Shown: in pieces, positions 37,670-48,760 of the stretch | Layout of the letters: the number at the start of each line of letters is the position of its first letter | How positions within the stretch are numbered: the first letter of the stretch is position 1 | Assembly (NCBI GenBank): GCA_921293015.1 | Contig: OV121094.1 | Location: 5,942,764-6,006,763 of the forward strand | DNA: 64,000 bases | DNA from: Phorcus lineatus | Lineage: Eukaryota > Mollusca > Gastropoda > Trochida > Trochidae | Direction of reading: 5' to 3' | The notes under the pieces: model-generated | What the model saw: the letters and a program-made list of their open reading frames with translations, nothing else | Databases searched by the model: none | What the model was told of the DNA's origin: nothing | Made by a program: the position numbers and the translations under genes

Positions 37670-38570
37670 TGTTGTTTGATGCACTGTATGCAATCTCATT
37701 GAAATGAAATCTACATGCTCCACTACATTACGCCTGTAGATCTCACCAGGGTCCGTGAGCCGTCAGGTTTGCCTCTGACATTATTCAAATCAGCCAATCA
37801 GCGAATTCGCCCCGTAATCTATGGTGCCGGCGAGTTGCATTTTGCTTGTACGCTTTTCAGATCTCGGAAACCACAAATATCCGAATGTTTTCCGAATGTC
37901 AAACTGCCTAAATACCCGAATTAATGTATTTTGTGTACATTCAATTTACCCTAGCTTGGTCTGTTGGACAAACAAGTTAAATCGAAGCTATGGAGTTATC
38001 TTTCGCAAAGCAAAAACTGCATTCCTCAACGTTATCCTTTAGTAGACCGTATCAATCCAAATGTTTTTCTGGAAACAGTTACGTTGAATAAACGTTTCGT
38101 CTCTTAGTTTTAATAATCGTTGAATAATTTAAAATTTCGTAAAACAAATTAATCATAAACATGCTGAGAAACAAAAACAACCAAAACATGTACAAATACC
38201 AATACTAAGTTTCTTGATAATTATATATTAGTCATATGCGACGTTTATATGTTAATGAGATTGACCCTTGTTTCGTCAAAGACTGAAATGTTATAACTAA
38301 ATCTGCTGGGTTAATTGGTATTAATAGACATATGCAAATGACTTTAACTTGTTCTCTGTAAAATCGAGAATTTATAAGAGTTTTAACTTCTTCTTCAGTA
38401 AATACTTGCAATCTCTTTGAAGGTAACCAAGAGACGCGCATTGTGATTACTGAAGCAAAGGTTAACCTGACGGCTTGAGTAAGGGAGCCTAGTGAGATCT
38501 TTAATCTGCGTAACGTAGTGTAGCAATGTTAGATTTTATTTTAATGAGATTGCACTGTATGAATTTGATT
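37670..38570. mobile_element. Inverted-repeat element, about 0.9 kb
   Basis: The left arm (about 37,670-37,795) and right arm (about 38,445-38,570) are inverse copies: caatctcattgaaatgaaat, then tgctccactacattacgc, agatctcac and gccgtcaggtt on the left; inverted caatctcattaaaataaaat, tgctacactacgttacgc, agatctcac and gccgtcaggtt on the right. Identity is about 80% with small gaps, so the copy is old. The spacer contains a minus-strand frame (38,232-38,441) and a plus-strand frame (37,715-37,924), neither matching a transposase I know. Confidence 0.65.
38232..38441 (-). other. Protein-like frame inside inverted-repeat element
   Basis: Starts with ATG right at the inner edge of the right arm and reads MRVSWLPSKRLQVFTEEEVK, then NSRFYREQVKVIC, 69 codons. 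The composition is plausible for protein. Its position inside the inverted-repeat element suggests a remnant of an element-encoded protein, but I do not recognise the family. Confidence 0.2.
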
Positions 38571-38685
38571 GTAAACCCTAAGATTTTGATAATATAAAAA
38601 GATAAATTTGGTACATTTGAAATTCATTACATTTTAAAAGGAATTTCTCAATGAGCACCGATTTGGAAAGAAATATGTTGAAATT

Positions 38686-38919
38686 TCATAAAAGGTTATC
38701 TGTGTCAGGCGAAAAATATCTTTGCATTTGTCTCAAATATGTTGTAACTTTCCTTTTAACATAAAATATCGCAGAACGCTTCTTTATAAAGGGTAGTTGT
38801 CTAGAAATGTCAGAGTGCCAAGTACATACTTCAACAAAACTAGATTCAGCTTCAAATGTTTGTTCTGGTTGACAACAATCTGGTTTGAGACTGATTAAAA
38901 CACTCCGCTGGTATGACAT
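38686..38919 (-). other. Protein-like minus-strand frame, unrecognised
   Basis: An ATG frame of 77 codons begins MSYQRSVLISLKPDCCQPEQ and continues EAESSFVEVCTWHSD before becoming lysine/arginine-rich. It reads better than most frames here but has no copy in module Y and no recognisable domain. It could be an exon or a repeat remnant. Confidence 0.15.
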
Positions 38920-39874
38920 ATTAAAATGTAATGATCCAAATCTGCTATTTTAAAAGAGTTGTTGTGAGTAAATGTTTTAGTTTTCTTGAATATAAGATTA
39001 ATCCTATGGGAGAACAGGTTATAGGCTGTAATACTGATATGCTATAAACCGGTATTACGTAGCATATAAAATCAGTCTATAGCATTCTAATACAGTACCA
39101 TTATCATTACACTTCATAAACATTAAGGATTCTTTCCTCCTCATTTAGTTTAGAAAGTATGGAACTTTATACATATTTTTAAACGTAGCTTATAATGAGA
39201 ATAAGATTAATCTAATTCGTCTAATCTAAGATCGTCGGTACACAAATTCATCGTTATGCATTAGATACATGCTTTGTTCAAAGTGTTAGGACGTTTTTAC
39301 AATCTGGAACTGGAAAGTTGACCTCACTTAATCCCTCTATTACATAGCACTTCAATCAGTGAATTTCCTTTTAGCATTAACTTCCATGACACAATGCGGC
39401 AGGTGTTTCCATCCCTTTCTTGTTTCACTTGAAAACATTGCATCGTGTACGGATGTTAACAAACCAAATTGCTAGAAATTGTAAAAACTTTTTGGGTTGT
39501 ATTGCACTTTTACCACATTTTAGATTCGCAGAACGATTTAATATTTTGATCAAAATCCTCCTTTCTTTATACGCTTTTTTATCCAAATAATACTAAAACT
39601 AAGATTGATAACACTTTAATTTTTTTAATAAGTTTTCTTTAATGATGAATAATCAATAGACAATTTGAGCAAACATTTGATGCCCCTTAAATACACAAAT
39701 TGTATTTCTTATCTCGGGTTTTAGAAAGATAAGGTATTTATATTTACATTTGAAAATGATATAGGTTGAAACTACTTTCGAAAGTTGTTACTCTGGTGAA
39801 ATTTATTTTCGATTTGGGATTCGTCTTACAAAAATTCCCAATGGTCATATCTCTGGTAAAATGTCACTGGCTTA

Positions 39875-40310
39875 AAAATGCCCTTTGTTATGTCCCCCGC
39901 AAAAAGCTTTGCGGGGGTAAAGCTTTGCGGGGACAAGGTAGGGTAAATGGGGGGTAAGGTCCGTTTCCGGGCCATAAATCTAAAACTGTTTAATATTTTT
40001 TTACAAAACTTGGTTTCTGGTTAGGTCAAGTGGTAGAGTGGTGCCTTTTGCCATTTTGGTTATTCTGAATGTTTGTATATTTTTCTGGTTTCCATGGAAA
40101 CAATTCAAACTTAGTGCAAATAGGGGGTAGGGTAAATATCCAACCTATATCTAAGAATCTATAAGTATTATTTACTTAACCTGGTATGTGGTTAGATCTA
40201 GTGCTTGGGTGGTGCCTTTTGCTACTTTGGTTATTCTTAATTTTCCTTTTACTTGGTTTCCATGGAAACACTTTGAACTTAGGGCTTATAGGGGGCTCTA
40301 AATGCTAATA
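39875..40310 (+). repeat. GC-rich 'cccccgcaaag' repeat, copy 1
   Basis: Begins aaaatgccctttgttatgtc and a palindromic cccccgcaaaaagctttgcggggg head, then two imperfect units of about 180 bp, each with ggtccgtttccggg or a variant, acttggtatgtggttaggtc, gtggtgccttttgc and ttggttattct, and a ccatggaaaca block. The composition (runs of G) is quite unlike the AT-rich surroundings. Confidence 0.75.
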
Positions 40311-40372
40311 GTGATATTTGATGTCTGTGTTATTATCAAATGTCACATTCCCTACAATAAAGAAGTTGACAA
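40311..40372 (+). mobile_element. Penelope-like tail relic between the GC-rich repeats
   Basis: A hairpin (atttgat ... atcaaat, 40,316-40,341) is followed by gtcac and caataaagaagttgac. The last 16 nt are identical to the end of the Penelope-like element at 55.6 kb, where they also follow a hairpin and a gaaacgtcgc exit. It occupies the gap between the two GC-rich repeat copies. Confidence 0.5.
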
Positions 40373-40444
40373 ATATATAAAACCCTTCCTTATGCACTAT
40401 TGTATTTGTATATTTCACGAGTCATTATTATGTCAAGTTCATTG

Positions 40445-40730
40445 AAAATGCCCTTTGTTATGTCCCCCGCAAAGCTTTTTGCGGGAAGCTTTGCGGGGGT
40501 AAGGTAAGGTAGAGTAAATGGGGGGTAAAGTCCGTTTCCGGACCATATCTCATAAACCGTTCAATATATTTTTACGAAACTTGGTATGTGGTTAGGTCTA
40601 GTGGTGGAGTGGTGCTTTTTGCTATTTTGGTTATTCTAAATAATTTTTAGGGGGTTTACTTTGAAACAATTCGAACTTAGTGCAAATGGGGGATAGGGTC
40701 CGTTTCCGGGTCAGATCTCAAAAAGGACTT
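40445..40730 (+). repeat. GC-rich 'cccccgcaaag' repeat, copy 2
   Basis: Same start as copy 1 (aaaatgccctttgttatgtc, cccccgcaaagctttttgcggg) and same unit order (gtccgtttccgg, aaacttggtatgtggttagg, gtggtgctttttgc, ttggttattct), ending after one and a half units in tccgtttccgggtcagatct. It is shorter than copy 1. Confidence 0.75.
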
Positions 40731-41183
40731 TCAATAATGAATTATTTATTTGATTTGATTAGGATTCATAAACAATATCTACTTGGTAAATTCTGTTAAA
40801 GGTGAAGACAATCTATAAGTACCGGGAATGTAAAGGGACCCTCAAAAGAGAGTGTATCAGTGCTCAACATTGTGAAACAGTATGCCTTTTTCGTGTAAAG
40901 CTAAATACTGATATACCGTATACCGTATAAAGCCTAAATGCACACTTCCATGGCATTGTACCAAATACTTTGTCACGAATGTTTCCTCTACTGTTTCAAG
41001 GTTATAAGACACGTTGCCTAAATATTTTACCTAATGCTCTGAAATATAGATATTCAAGGAAGAAATGTGTCTGTATCATATGGATTTGATATCATATATG
41101 ACAAAATACATTTTTATATTTCGCAAAAGTTTGAGAGAAAAATACAAGCAATCCTATTCATTTTGTACTTAAATAAATAAATC

Positions 41184-41426
41184 ATGTTGACACATAAAGA
41201 TATCATGACCAAAACTGTTACGGCCCTATTTATCAGAAATCAAGTTTGTTCATCAGGAATAACAGAACGACTCAGTAATCAAGAACTATTCTGTTGTTCT
41301 CATGAAGAACAAATTCATAAGCAAATGTTTGCCGAATGTTTAATTCCTCTTTATCCTAATATGGATAACATTACCCATTGCAATCTGTTGATTAAGCGTC
41401 TTATACTACATATTCAGGGGTCATAG
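41184..41426 (+). other. Plus-strand frame between blocks k and l, unrecognised
   Basis: An 80-codon ATG frame (MLTHKDIMTKTVTALFIRNQ...). The module W equivalent (about 60.4-60.7 kb) does not preserve it and no domain is visible, so it is probably fortuitous. Confidence 0.1.
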
Positions 41427-43393
41427 ATTGTTAGTGTTTGATTCTATCATAAGGTAACATTCTTTGTATTTATCATTTTCTAAAGATCATTATTCCGATT
41501 AGCATAATGGCTTAACATTTCGGTAATTAAGGAATTGCGTTAAATACATTTAAAAACTGCATCATTGCTTTACTTAAAACATAACATAACTACATAACAA
41601 CAACCAAAATTGACATGTGATGTATCAACGTGTGCGTGGACAAAATATACCAGGATTTTATGTATATGCAAATTTTCAGAAGTAATCAAACATTTTCTAT
41701 TTTACATTTCCAGTAAAACATATCCATAATACATTTAATTTTCAACATTTCACCCCTTTTGACATTACTGATTTTAACTTATTAAAAACGTTAGCAGTTG
41801 GGAAAATAGTTTGAACGTTTTTTTTCATATAATTATGAATAGATAATGAACCAAATAATTTATCGTCTGTGGCACTAATCTAGAAAATGCCAAAATTATG
41901 ATTACACTAACTGACAATAAGTCTTTTTTTTACAAAAGGATGTTAACGTTTTTACACGCTGAATGTGTGGTGCTGTTATAAAACTATGATTGGAGTGATA
42001 TAATGTTATTATTACTGAAATCCTTTTATAATTATACGAAATGGCAGTCCGGTATTAATAGTCATCTATTTCAGTAACTGTTGTGCCTCTATCGGTAACA
42101 TGTTTATTTGTAATTGTGGAGGTAATTGTTTACGATGAATCACAAGAAGTATCTACTAATTTCAACAACAACATGTTATTGTCCTTTTAGTGGAAACATA
42201 TATTTACACATTATTGATTGTTAAGGCAGATAAACATACCTTTCTGCAGAAACAGCTAATTATAGCTGAACTGTTTGTCTCGAGATGAAGGCTTTTTAAT
42301 TGGACTACCCTTTCTTAAAGGTGTGTCGTCATCATTCCTGTTATTTAAAAATGATAACAGATTGTTATTTTAGTTATGCAAGGTGCCTGCGCTGTAGTCG
42401 TTCTGTACTTATAAACGATTAAAAGGCAGATAGTTTTATGTTTCTTTTTAAAAAAAATTTATTTTAAATTAGAACTTCAAATTTCTAGATGTTTAATGTA
42501 TCAAATGCTTTCATTTGCTTTACCTTTCAATAATGTTTCTTAGTTTCGAAACATAGATATCAAGATCTGATTTGCATTTACTAAACTCAGAAGTGCAGGT
42601 AATTAATAATACAAACGACATATAAAATATGCTTTGTCCAATGCATATACATGATATCATGTAATGAATGGTTTTATAAGTTCATCAAATCGTATTCAAT
42701 ATTAGATACCATTTTATACTTCTGGGTCTGGATTTTCGAATCTCTCTTTGTGCTAAGATAGTCGTAATCACAAGGTTAATGTATGGTACGTACGACTATA
42801 TATACAAATGTTGACCCTGATGCGCAATTCAAATAGGATGACAAACCTATATGGTTACTCAGAAATCTTTATGTAAATCATTTACTCATTATCAATCCAG
42901 TGAAACATGTCTGCCTGTCATCTCCTTTGTTCCTTGTCTCTTTTAATTTCTAACTCTTAGTCCAAGCAAATTGCACTTAAGAATTAAACAACCTGACACA
43001 AAAATGAACTGGGCTGTTTGATTTTGCGTATTCGTATTCAAATTGATTTAACACTGAGCATAGATATACCTAAGAAAGCAGAAGGGCTCGAAAGTTATCG
43101 TATCTTATGAGGTTAGAGTTTCTACTCATATAGTCCTTAAGTTCAAGTTCTGTGAAGAGATTAGAGCCGTTCACAAATGTGTAACAAATGCCTATCACGA
43201 ACCAATAAAAATTGGCCAATGCAATAGATTCCAGGAAGATATTGTTATGAAATTATATGCTTCTCATGTTGTCAAACGTGGCTTGGAAGTTGTGTTAGAG
43301 AAAATAATTTACCTTTTCATGTATATTATATGCAGAAGGCATTAGACAAAACTTAGAGCTAATATTTAAAAAGCACTGGAAGTACAGAAACTT

Positions 43394-43410
43394 GTATATA
43401 TATATATATA
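43394..43410. repeat. TA microsatellite
   Basis: Uninterrupted alternating TA of about 17 nt. Confidence 0.9.
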
Positions 43411-43528
43411 AACATACATGTACTTGATGGAGAAAACACAACAATAAAATTCCTTATGGAGACTCAATTAAATCCATTTATTTACTTAATGTCATTTTTG
43501 TTTTTTTAAAACAAATTCTGTACATATG

Positions 43529-44067
43529 TACGAGGGGATATCAAAAAGTTTAAATTATCACACAGAATGTACTGGTGAATACGGACCAAATGGTCACTGT
43601 AGCATAAGTGATCCTTTTCTAGTTCCTGGGTCAACAATTCGCGACAGCCAGTTTTACGGACAGCAGTTTTACGTCTATTGACGAAATAGCACAGGACCCC
43701 CTATTATGGAGAAAATTGAGGCGCGCAGTGTAATTCAGTTTTTACATTTGAAGGGCTATACTGCACGTCAAATTAATGATGAGATTAAATTTGTTTATGA
43801 CATTGACAGCCCATCATATGACTCTGTTGTGAGATTGAAAAGAAATTTCCAACCAGGCCACATGTCCCTCGCAGATGAGCCAAGAAGTGGACGCCCTTCA
43901 CTTACTGATGATATGGATGTCACCAAGAAGGTTGAGACACTGGTTCGCGTAATTTTACAAATGATAATTCTGTAGAGAAGTCTTAAAAACATGAGAACAA
44001 AATAAAGTTTGTACCTTTGATACACGTATGTGTCTGTGATAATTGAAACGTTTTGATATCCCCTCAA
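43529..44067 (+). mobile_element. Internally deleted mariner element
   Basis: The left end TACGAGGGGATATCAAAAAG and the right end (inverse GAGGGGATATCAAAACGTTT) form 30-35-bp inverted repeats that continue with aaattatcacacaga and caattatcacagaca. TACGAGG is the classic mariner end. The right flank reads ccctcaaaat instead of ccctcgta, so the terminal bases have mutated. At about 540 bp against about 1.3 kb for full elements, it has lost the catalytic middle of the transposase. Confidence 0.92.
43706..43975 (+). pseudogene. Mariner transposase N-terminus, deletion derivative
   Basis: Reads MEKIEARSVIQFLHLKGYTA: the paired-like DNA-binding N-terminus of mariner transposases (first helix-turn-helix about residues 1-50), followed by the linker LADEPRSGRPS (55-65) and the start of the second helix-turn-helix (DVTKKVETLVR, 71-81). 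Then the sequence jumps: in another frame TNDNSVEKS-stop at about 43,960-43,986 corresponds to the very C-terminus of mariner proteins ('..GDYVEK'). All of the DDD catalytic domain is gone. Intact transposases are about 345 residues. The frame is open but cannot be active and could at most bind element ends. Confidence 0.9.
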
Positions 44068-44449
44068 AATGTTTTGTTTTCTTAAAGTTCAATGTATTTA
44101 AATCAAATTACAAAATTAGTGTTACCCATTATCAATGATTGATATATTTGCAGCTTTGCGAAGGTAAAATGGTTTCGCTGCAATTATGTGGTGTCATTTA
44201 AATGGCTTAAAATTAAAAGCACCTGATGAAACCTTCTGTTGATCCTCAATTATTGGAGAGAACTTATTAAAGAATATCCACCTTCATCATCACAATTTGC
44301 TTCAAGATTCAGATTTACTTCTTTAGGTATTTGACTGTTTATTGACCATAGAAGAAGCTTGATGAAAGAGCGACCACTTGTATGATCTCACTCCATTATG
44401 CATGGATTATTCAAGAAATAGGTCAAGAGGACGTCTGTGTTTGTAAGAA

Positions 44450-44640
44450 TCATTCGTTGATGACCATAAACATATCGTTAATGGGCAATGACTGATCAAT
44501 GTAGTTTCGTGTCATTTACAACCGTAAATTCCTGTGACTTTGATTCTTGTGGAGTACTAACGTGCTATTCTGATCCTTTAGGAAATGTACTATTATAACC
44601 AATCAAATACTTGACTTTTCAACAACAAATGTACATGCTG
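44450..44640. repeat. Block m, four-copy repeat unit
   Basis: Blocks m and n are themselves related: gtggagt, then about 25 nt, then ttcaggaaatgt or tttaggaaatgt, occurs at 44,450-44,640, 45,370-45,545, 62,035-62,240 and 62,720-62,890. The m copies (Z and W) are closest to each other, as are the n copies, so a tandem duplication inside the unit came before duplication of the whole unit. No frame is kept open in all four. Confidence 0.6.
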
Positions 44641-45369
44641 CATCAGTTATCATTCTATATTAAACTTACTTCTGGACACAATTGTATTTTGAAATTTATT
44701 TTGCATTCATTTTGAAAGCTGTAATGTTCTTAAAGATAAACTGCCGTCGGATAGTATCATTACTCTTTTTTACGATGTAAAATGCTATCAACCCTTTTCA
44801 ACTTATAATGAATCATTTGTCAAGAAGAATGTTTGTCATAGTGCAGTGTCCTTTTACATGAACATATTTTATCAAGATTTTAAACATAGTGACGTTTGAA
44901 TATGATCAAATATCTAACTTATATAATCATCATTATAATACACTGTTTCATTAAACTTCCATAAAACAGATAATATCAGACATTATTTTCATGGAATAAA
45001 AGGTATGTTTAACGTATGATCTTTTAGAAATGTTTCCCACTTTAAGTAGAAAGAAACATTTTTATGAGAAAATTAATTTCAAAGCATACCAATTCCTTTA
45101 AAAAGGGCAGAAATAGAACAGTGGAAGAATTATTTTGTTTACATTTCTTGGAATTGGAATTACTTGCCAAATTTCACAATTTAAAGGTTCAAAGGTGTTT
45201 GTGAATGTGAAAGAAGTGTTGATTCAGGACATTGCAACATGGAAAACAATTTAAATCTCAAGTTACATGGAAATAATATATGCACAATATGCATGTTTAA
45301 CATTCCGTTAGATATAAGTTGCATCTAAACTATCAGACTTCATCACTGTGTCTGCATTGGTCAAATTCC

Positions 45370-45545
45370 GTTGTCAATGACCGCATACTCATCATCACTG
45401 GACATTGACAGGTCCCTGTACTCTCATTGCATTCACAAGTGTCCAGATACCTTTAATGAGTTTGATTTTATGTCTGGCCCTGTGGAGTCTTTGGTCGGCT
45501 AAACGGCCCCTTCAGGAAATGTCCAATCAGATCCAGACCCAAAAA
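45370..45545. repeat. Block n with short DEYAVI-containing frame
   Basis: Paralogue of block m. On the minus strand, after tacag, a short frame reads DLSMSSDDEYAVIDNGI-stop. The block m copy reads DQSLPINDMFMVINE-stop at the same place, and neither W copy keeps it cleanly. The Tyr-x-x-Ile string recalls the DEYATV frame at 34.1 and 34.6 kb, but the stretch is too short to prove relation. Confidence 0.3.
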
Positions 45546-45806
45546 AACCCAATGTGAATGATAGCTAGTTACTTAAACTGCCAGATTGACGCTCAAATTG
45601 TTTTATGTTAATGAACATGTCATTGGATTACATCCATGTCAGCAAATCAGCAAATGGAACACTATTATAATGGAACTATGGAAGTAAATCATGTCCAAAA
45701 ATCGCAACTAACATATTTTTAATCTTCACATAATCTAGTGAAAGCGGAATGACATTTCCTTTTATTGCTGTATGAAAACAGTATCGGACAGAAACGTGAC
45801 TCGGAT

Positions 45807-45872
45807 GTATTACAAAATGGCTTCATTAACTCAGTGACGGAGATTGCGTTACAGGAAATTACTGTCTGCAGC
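45807..45872. other. 66-bp highly conserved island (block o)
   Basis: It matches 63,121-63,186 at 64 of 66 positions, while the flanking block is only about 70% alike. It contains an ATG frame on the plus strand (MASLTQ, then TGA here but GGA in the other copy, then RRLRYRKLLSAAY) with GGTAAGT about 40 nt after the island, and an open minus-strand frame (LQ(T/K)VISCNAISV(T/P)ELMKPF). Which strand matters, if either, is unknown. It could be a regulatory element. Confidence 0.55.
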
Positions 45873-46299
45873 CTATCTTGATTTGTATACCAGGCAGCGG
45901 ATACTGCGACTTAAAAATGGTAAGTGGTGATGTCACTTGAAGCACATTTCGTAAGTAGGGATACTATAACAAAGTTATAGTGAAATATCATAATGCAAAC
46001 AACAGAATATACAGAATGCTAATTTCGTTCTCCTTAAAGTACATTAAAGAATGCTGTCCCGTCGGATATACTATTCTCTGATTTGACAAGTTCATTTGTT
46101 GTGCTGAAAATATACATAGGATCAAGCAAGAAGGTAACAGATACCTTATTTCAATGTGTTTTGTTTAGGTACAGTTGCTAATCACACATAGGCATTCTTG
46201 ACACTTAATAAACAATGTTAAAACTAAAGTGAGTTCCTTGTACTGCAAGCATCTTGTCAGAATGGACCTTATAAGGCGAACCGGACATTTATCCCCCGC

Positions 46300-48540
46300 A
46301 ACAACGAAGTTTGGGGCCCACGAGAATATTTTAAAAAAATGAAATGGTCCATTCTTCTCCGCCTATGCTGATTTTGGGAATTGAATGTATATTATGATTA
46401 AAATCATGAAAATACTTTCTTAAATATTGTTTGAGTCTATAAAAGGTATTCTATACAGCATTGCATTTTACATATAATTCAGCAAAATCATGTAAAGGAA
46501 TAATACATTTTAATACAGTACTGTATTAGTGACTTGTCATAGAAAAGTTATTTAGAGATAAAATATATAATACCTAAAAATTTGTGCCATATGTGGTGGA
46601 TATAGCTAGACCATGTCAACTGCTGGTTCATTTTGTTAAGGTAGAACAAAAACGATATGGGAAATATCTCAATGTGTATATTATTTTCTTTTTATTTTAG
46701 TAGGTCAGTAATCAACAATATGTTATTCTATTAATATTTGTCCAGTTGCAAAAGATCAATCAAGAAGGGTGTAAAAGCTTAAGGTGTTCATGTATATTAT
46801 CACCATAATATCGAAACAATAATAAGTTATTATGAATAAATACATGATATATGACTTAAGCTTCAAATGATAATAATTTATGTAATAAATGAGTGGACTA
46901 AATTGGGTTTTTTAAATTTCAGGTAAGTTTTGTGTTTCATACATTGCCTGAGGATAGCAATTTCATCTCGAGTCACACACGTTGTGTTATGAATAGTCCA
47001 CTTCTCCATTAACCACTTTGAAATTCTATTGATTTTTTACTTCTTCATTAAATTGAATAATAAATTCAGTTGAAGAAGATGTTGTTGGTTTTTTTTTAAT
47101 GAACTCGTAGTTCCTGAACATGGCTGACAGATATATAACTGATCACTTACTTTTTGCAGTAACTGTTCTTAACGTTCATTGATTTATGGCTGTACACTGC
47201 TTAAATGTACATAGCCAATAATCCCGCAGCAGGAAATGAACTTTTATCTAGCCCGAAGGATTTACCCATGGTATCATCATATACTTTTACCAGATTTGGC
47301 TTACGGAAATACCCAAATACCAAATCTCTTTTCTAAACTCACATGATTAGGATTTTCTCATTAAAATAGCGCATGAAGTTTTCTCTTGGATTGAGTCACC
47401 TTTGTTGACGACTTCAGATAATCATGTTGACGACTGAGCGTTTATACCCAATGAAGATAAAATATTATAGATATACTAAGACCTACTGGGAATAATCTTT
47501 TTTTTTCAAAACCATATCATACTTTATTTCAATGAATAATAATTCTGTCTGGTAGAAGTTGTGTTGCTTTTACTTATCCATTATCTATCAATGACTCCAC
47601 GATAGCTTACTTGTGTTCACTAGAAGGTTGTCTAGACAGTTATTCATATTTTTCGTGCATGTGACAGTCACTGATAAATAGCAAACAACGATCGTTTGTG
47701 TCAACTCTCAAAGTTAATTCCCTATTGACATTAATCATTTTTCGCTGATTTAGTATACGTATATCGTTGACGCAACTAGCAAAATATATGGACGGGCTTT
47801 GCCAGGACCAATAAATATATAAGCATTTCAAAATCAAAATTTAACGAAAACAACAACAACATGATTCTCGATGCATAGAATGTAGATATTTTCCAATTCA
47901 TACTAGAAATACAGTTTGCTACAAGCGGGTTTCCCTAAAGTTAAGCCCGGATTTATTTTTCAATTCTATAACCTTTGGAACAGATATATATTTTTTATAA
48001 TTTTCCTTAAATATAAATAAGTTTTTTACAAGAATCGCCATGTGTTTTTTTGCGATTCAAATATACATGTTTATTCCATGTCATCGCTTGGGTTGTGTTT
48101 AAACAATCTCTATGAGTAATATCTACATTGATGATACCACAACAATGATAATAATCATAACCAGTAAAGACCTTAAAATTTTTTTGCTTTACAAGGAACA
48201 AAAATGACACTGCGAAAAATTCACAATTTATTGACGTAGTAATGCCTTGATATCATGATGCTGATAACGTGACAGTGCTACTGCTTCAGTTTTCAAGATG
48301 CCTAATGTCAGCTGTGTGGTTAGAGACATTTTTTTTATTACAGATACAAAAAATAATTAAAGAATGTTTTAAGATGATTAATTGAATCTCACTTTTATGT
48401 CATTTGATTTCAATTAACATATCAAGTCAAGGGCATATGTCACTTTAATTAGTTATTCTTGTTATATATAATTCATACAAATCCAGTGTGTAGCGCAGAA
48501 GAAGAGACATCACAAAGGATAATCGCATGATCACATATCC
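46300..48540. other. AT-rich stretch without recognised gene
   Basis: Just right of block o a short insertion relative to module W contains atttatcccccgcaacaacg, akin to the GC-rich repeat heads. Beyond it I see only AT-rich sequence. Minus-strand frames at 47,640-47,837 (...NDIRILNQRKMINVNRELTL...) and 48,007-48,210 have no family resemblance and no second copy. Confidence 0.3.
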
Positions 48541-48562
48541 TGACTACTAGATACGCTCAGGG

Positions 48563-48700
48563 TGCCGTTCCACTAACCGATCTTAGCCCTACGCCAATCG
48601 TTAATCCCTAAAATCCCATTCTTAGCGTAACGTTACGATCGGCATGCCGTTCCACTAACCGATCTTAGTCTTAGCCAAACCAATCGTAAAGTTACGATCC
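48563..48700. repeat. Duplicated terminal repeat of the Harbinger fossil
   Basis: The string tgccgttccactaaccgatc (continuing ttag) occurs at 48,563 and again at 48,645, an 82-bp direct duplication. Each copy is followed by related sequence ending in a cgta-a-cgttacgatc type motif. Its position just upstream of the transposase start suggests a tandemly duplicated left end of the element. No inverse copy was found downstream, so the right end is missing. Confidence 0.6.
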
Positions 48701-48760
48701 AAACTCTAAGTTGCTTATGGTCAACTCGGAATCGCTAAAATCAGTCTTAGAGAAACCAAA

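Larger units (their letters stand above)
27300..46300. repeat. Segmental-duplication module Z, most complete copy
   Basis: It contains every block seen in the partial copies, in the order a (27,500), b (28,370), d (29,470), e (30,395), f (31,010), g (32,225), h (32,945 and 33,425), i (35,370), j (39,340), k (40,900), l (41,520-42,400), m (44,450), n (45,370), o (45,807). Blocks a-g match module X, b-j module Y, and h-o module W. Block c, present in X and Y at 7.0 and 16.2 kb, was not found here. At least six mobile elements have inserted into it. No complete gene is recognised, and long parts (29.6-30.3, 42.5-43.5 and 44.7-45.3 kb) show nothing beyond diffuse AT-rich sequence. Confidence 0.68.
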
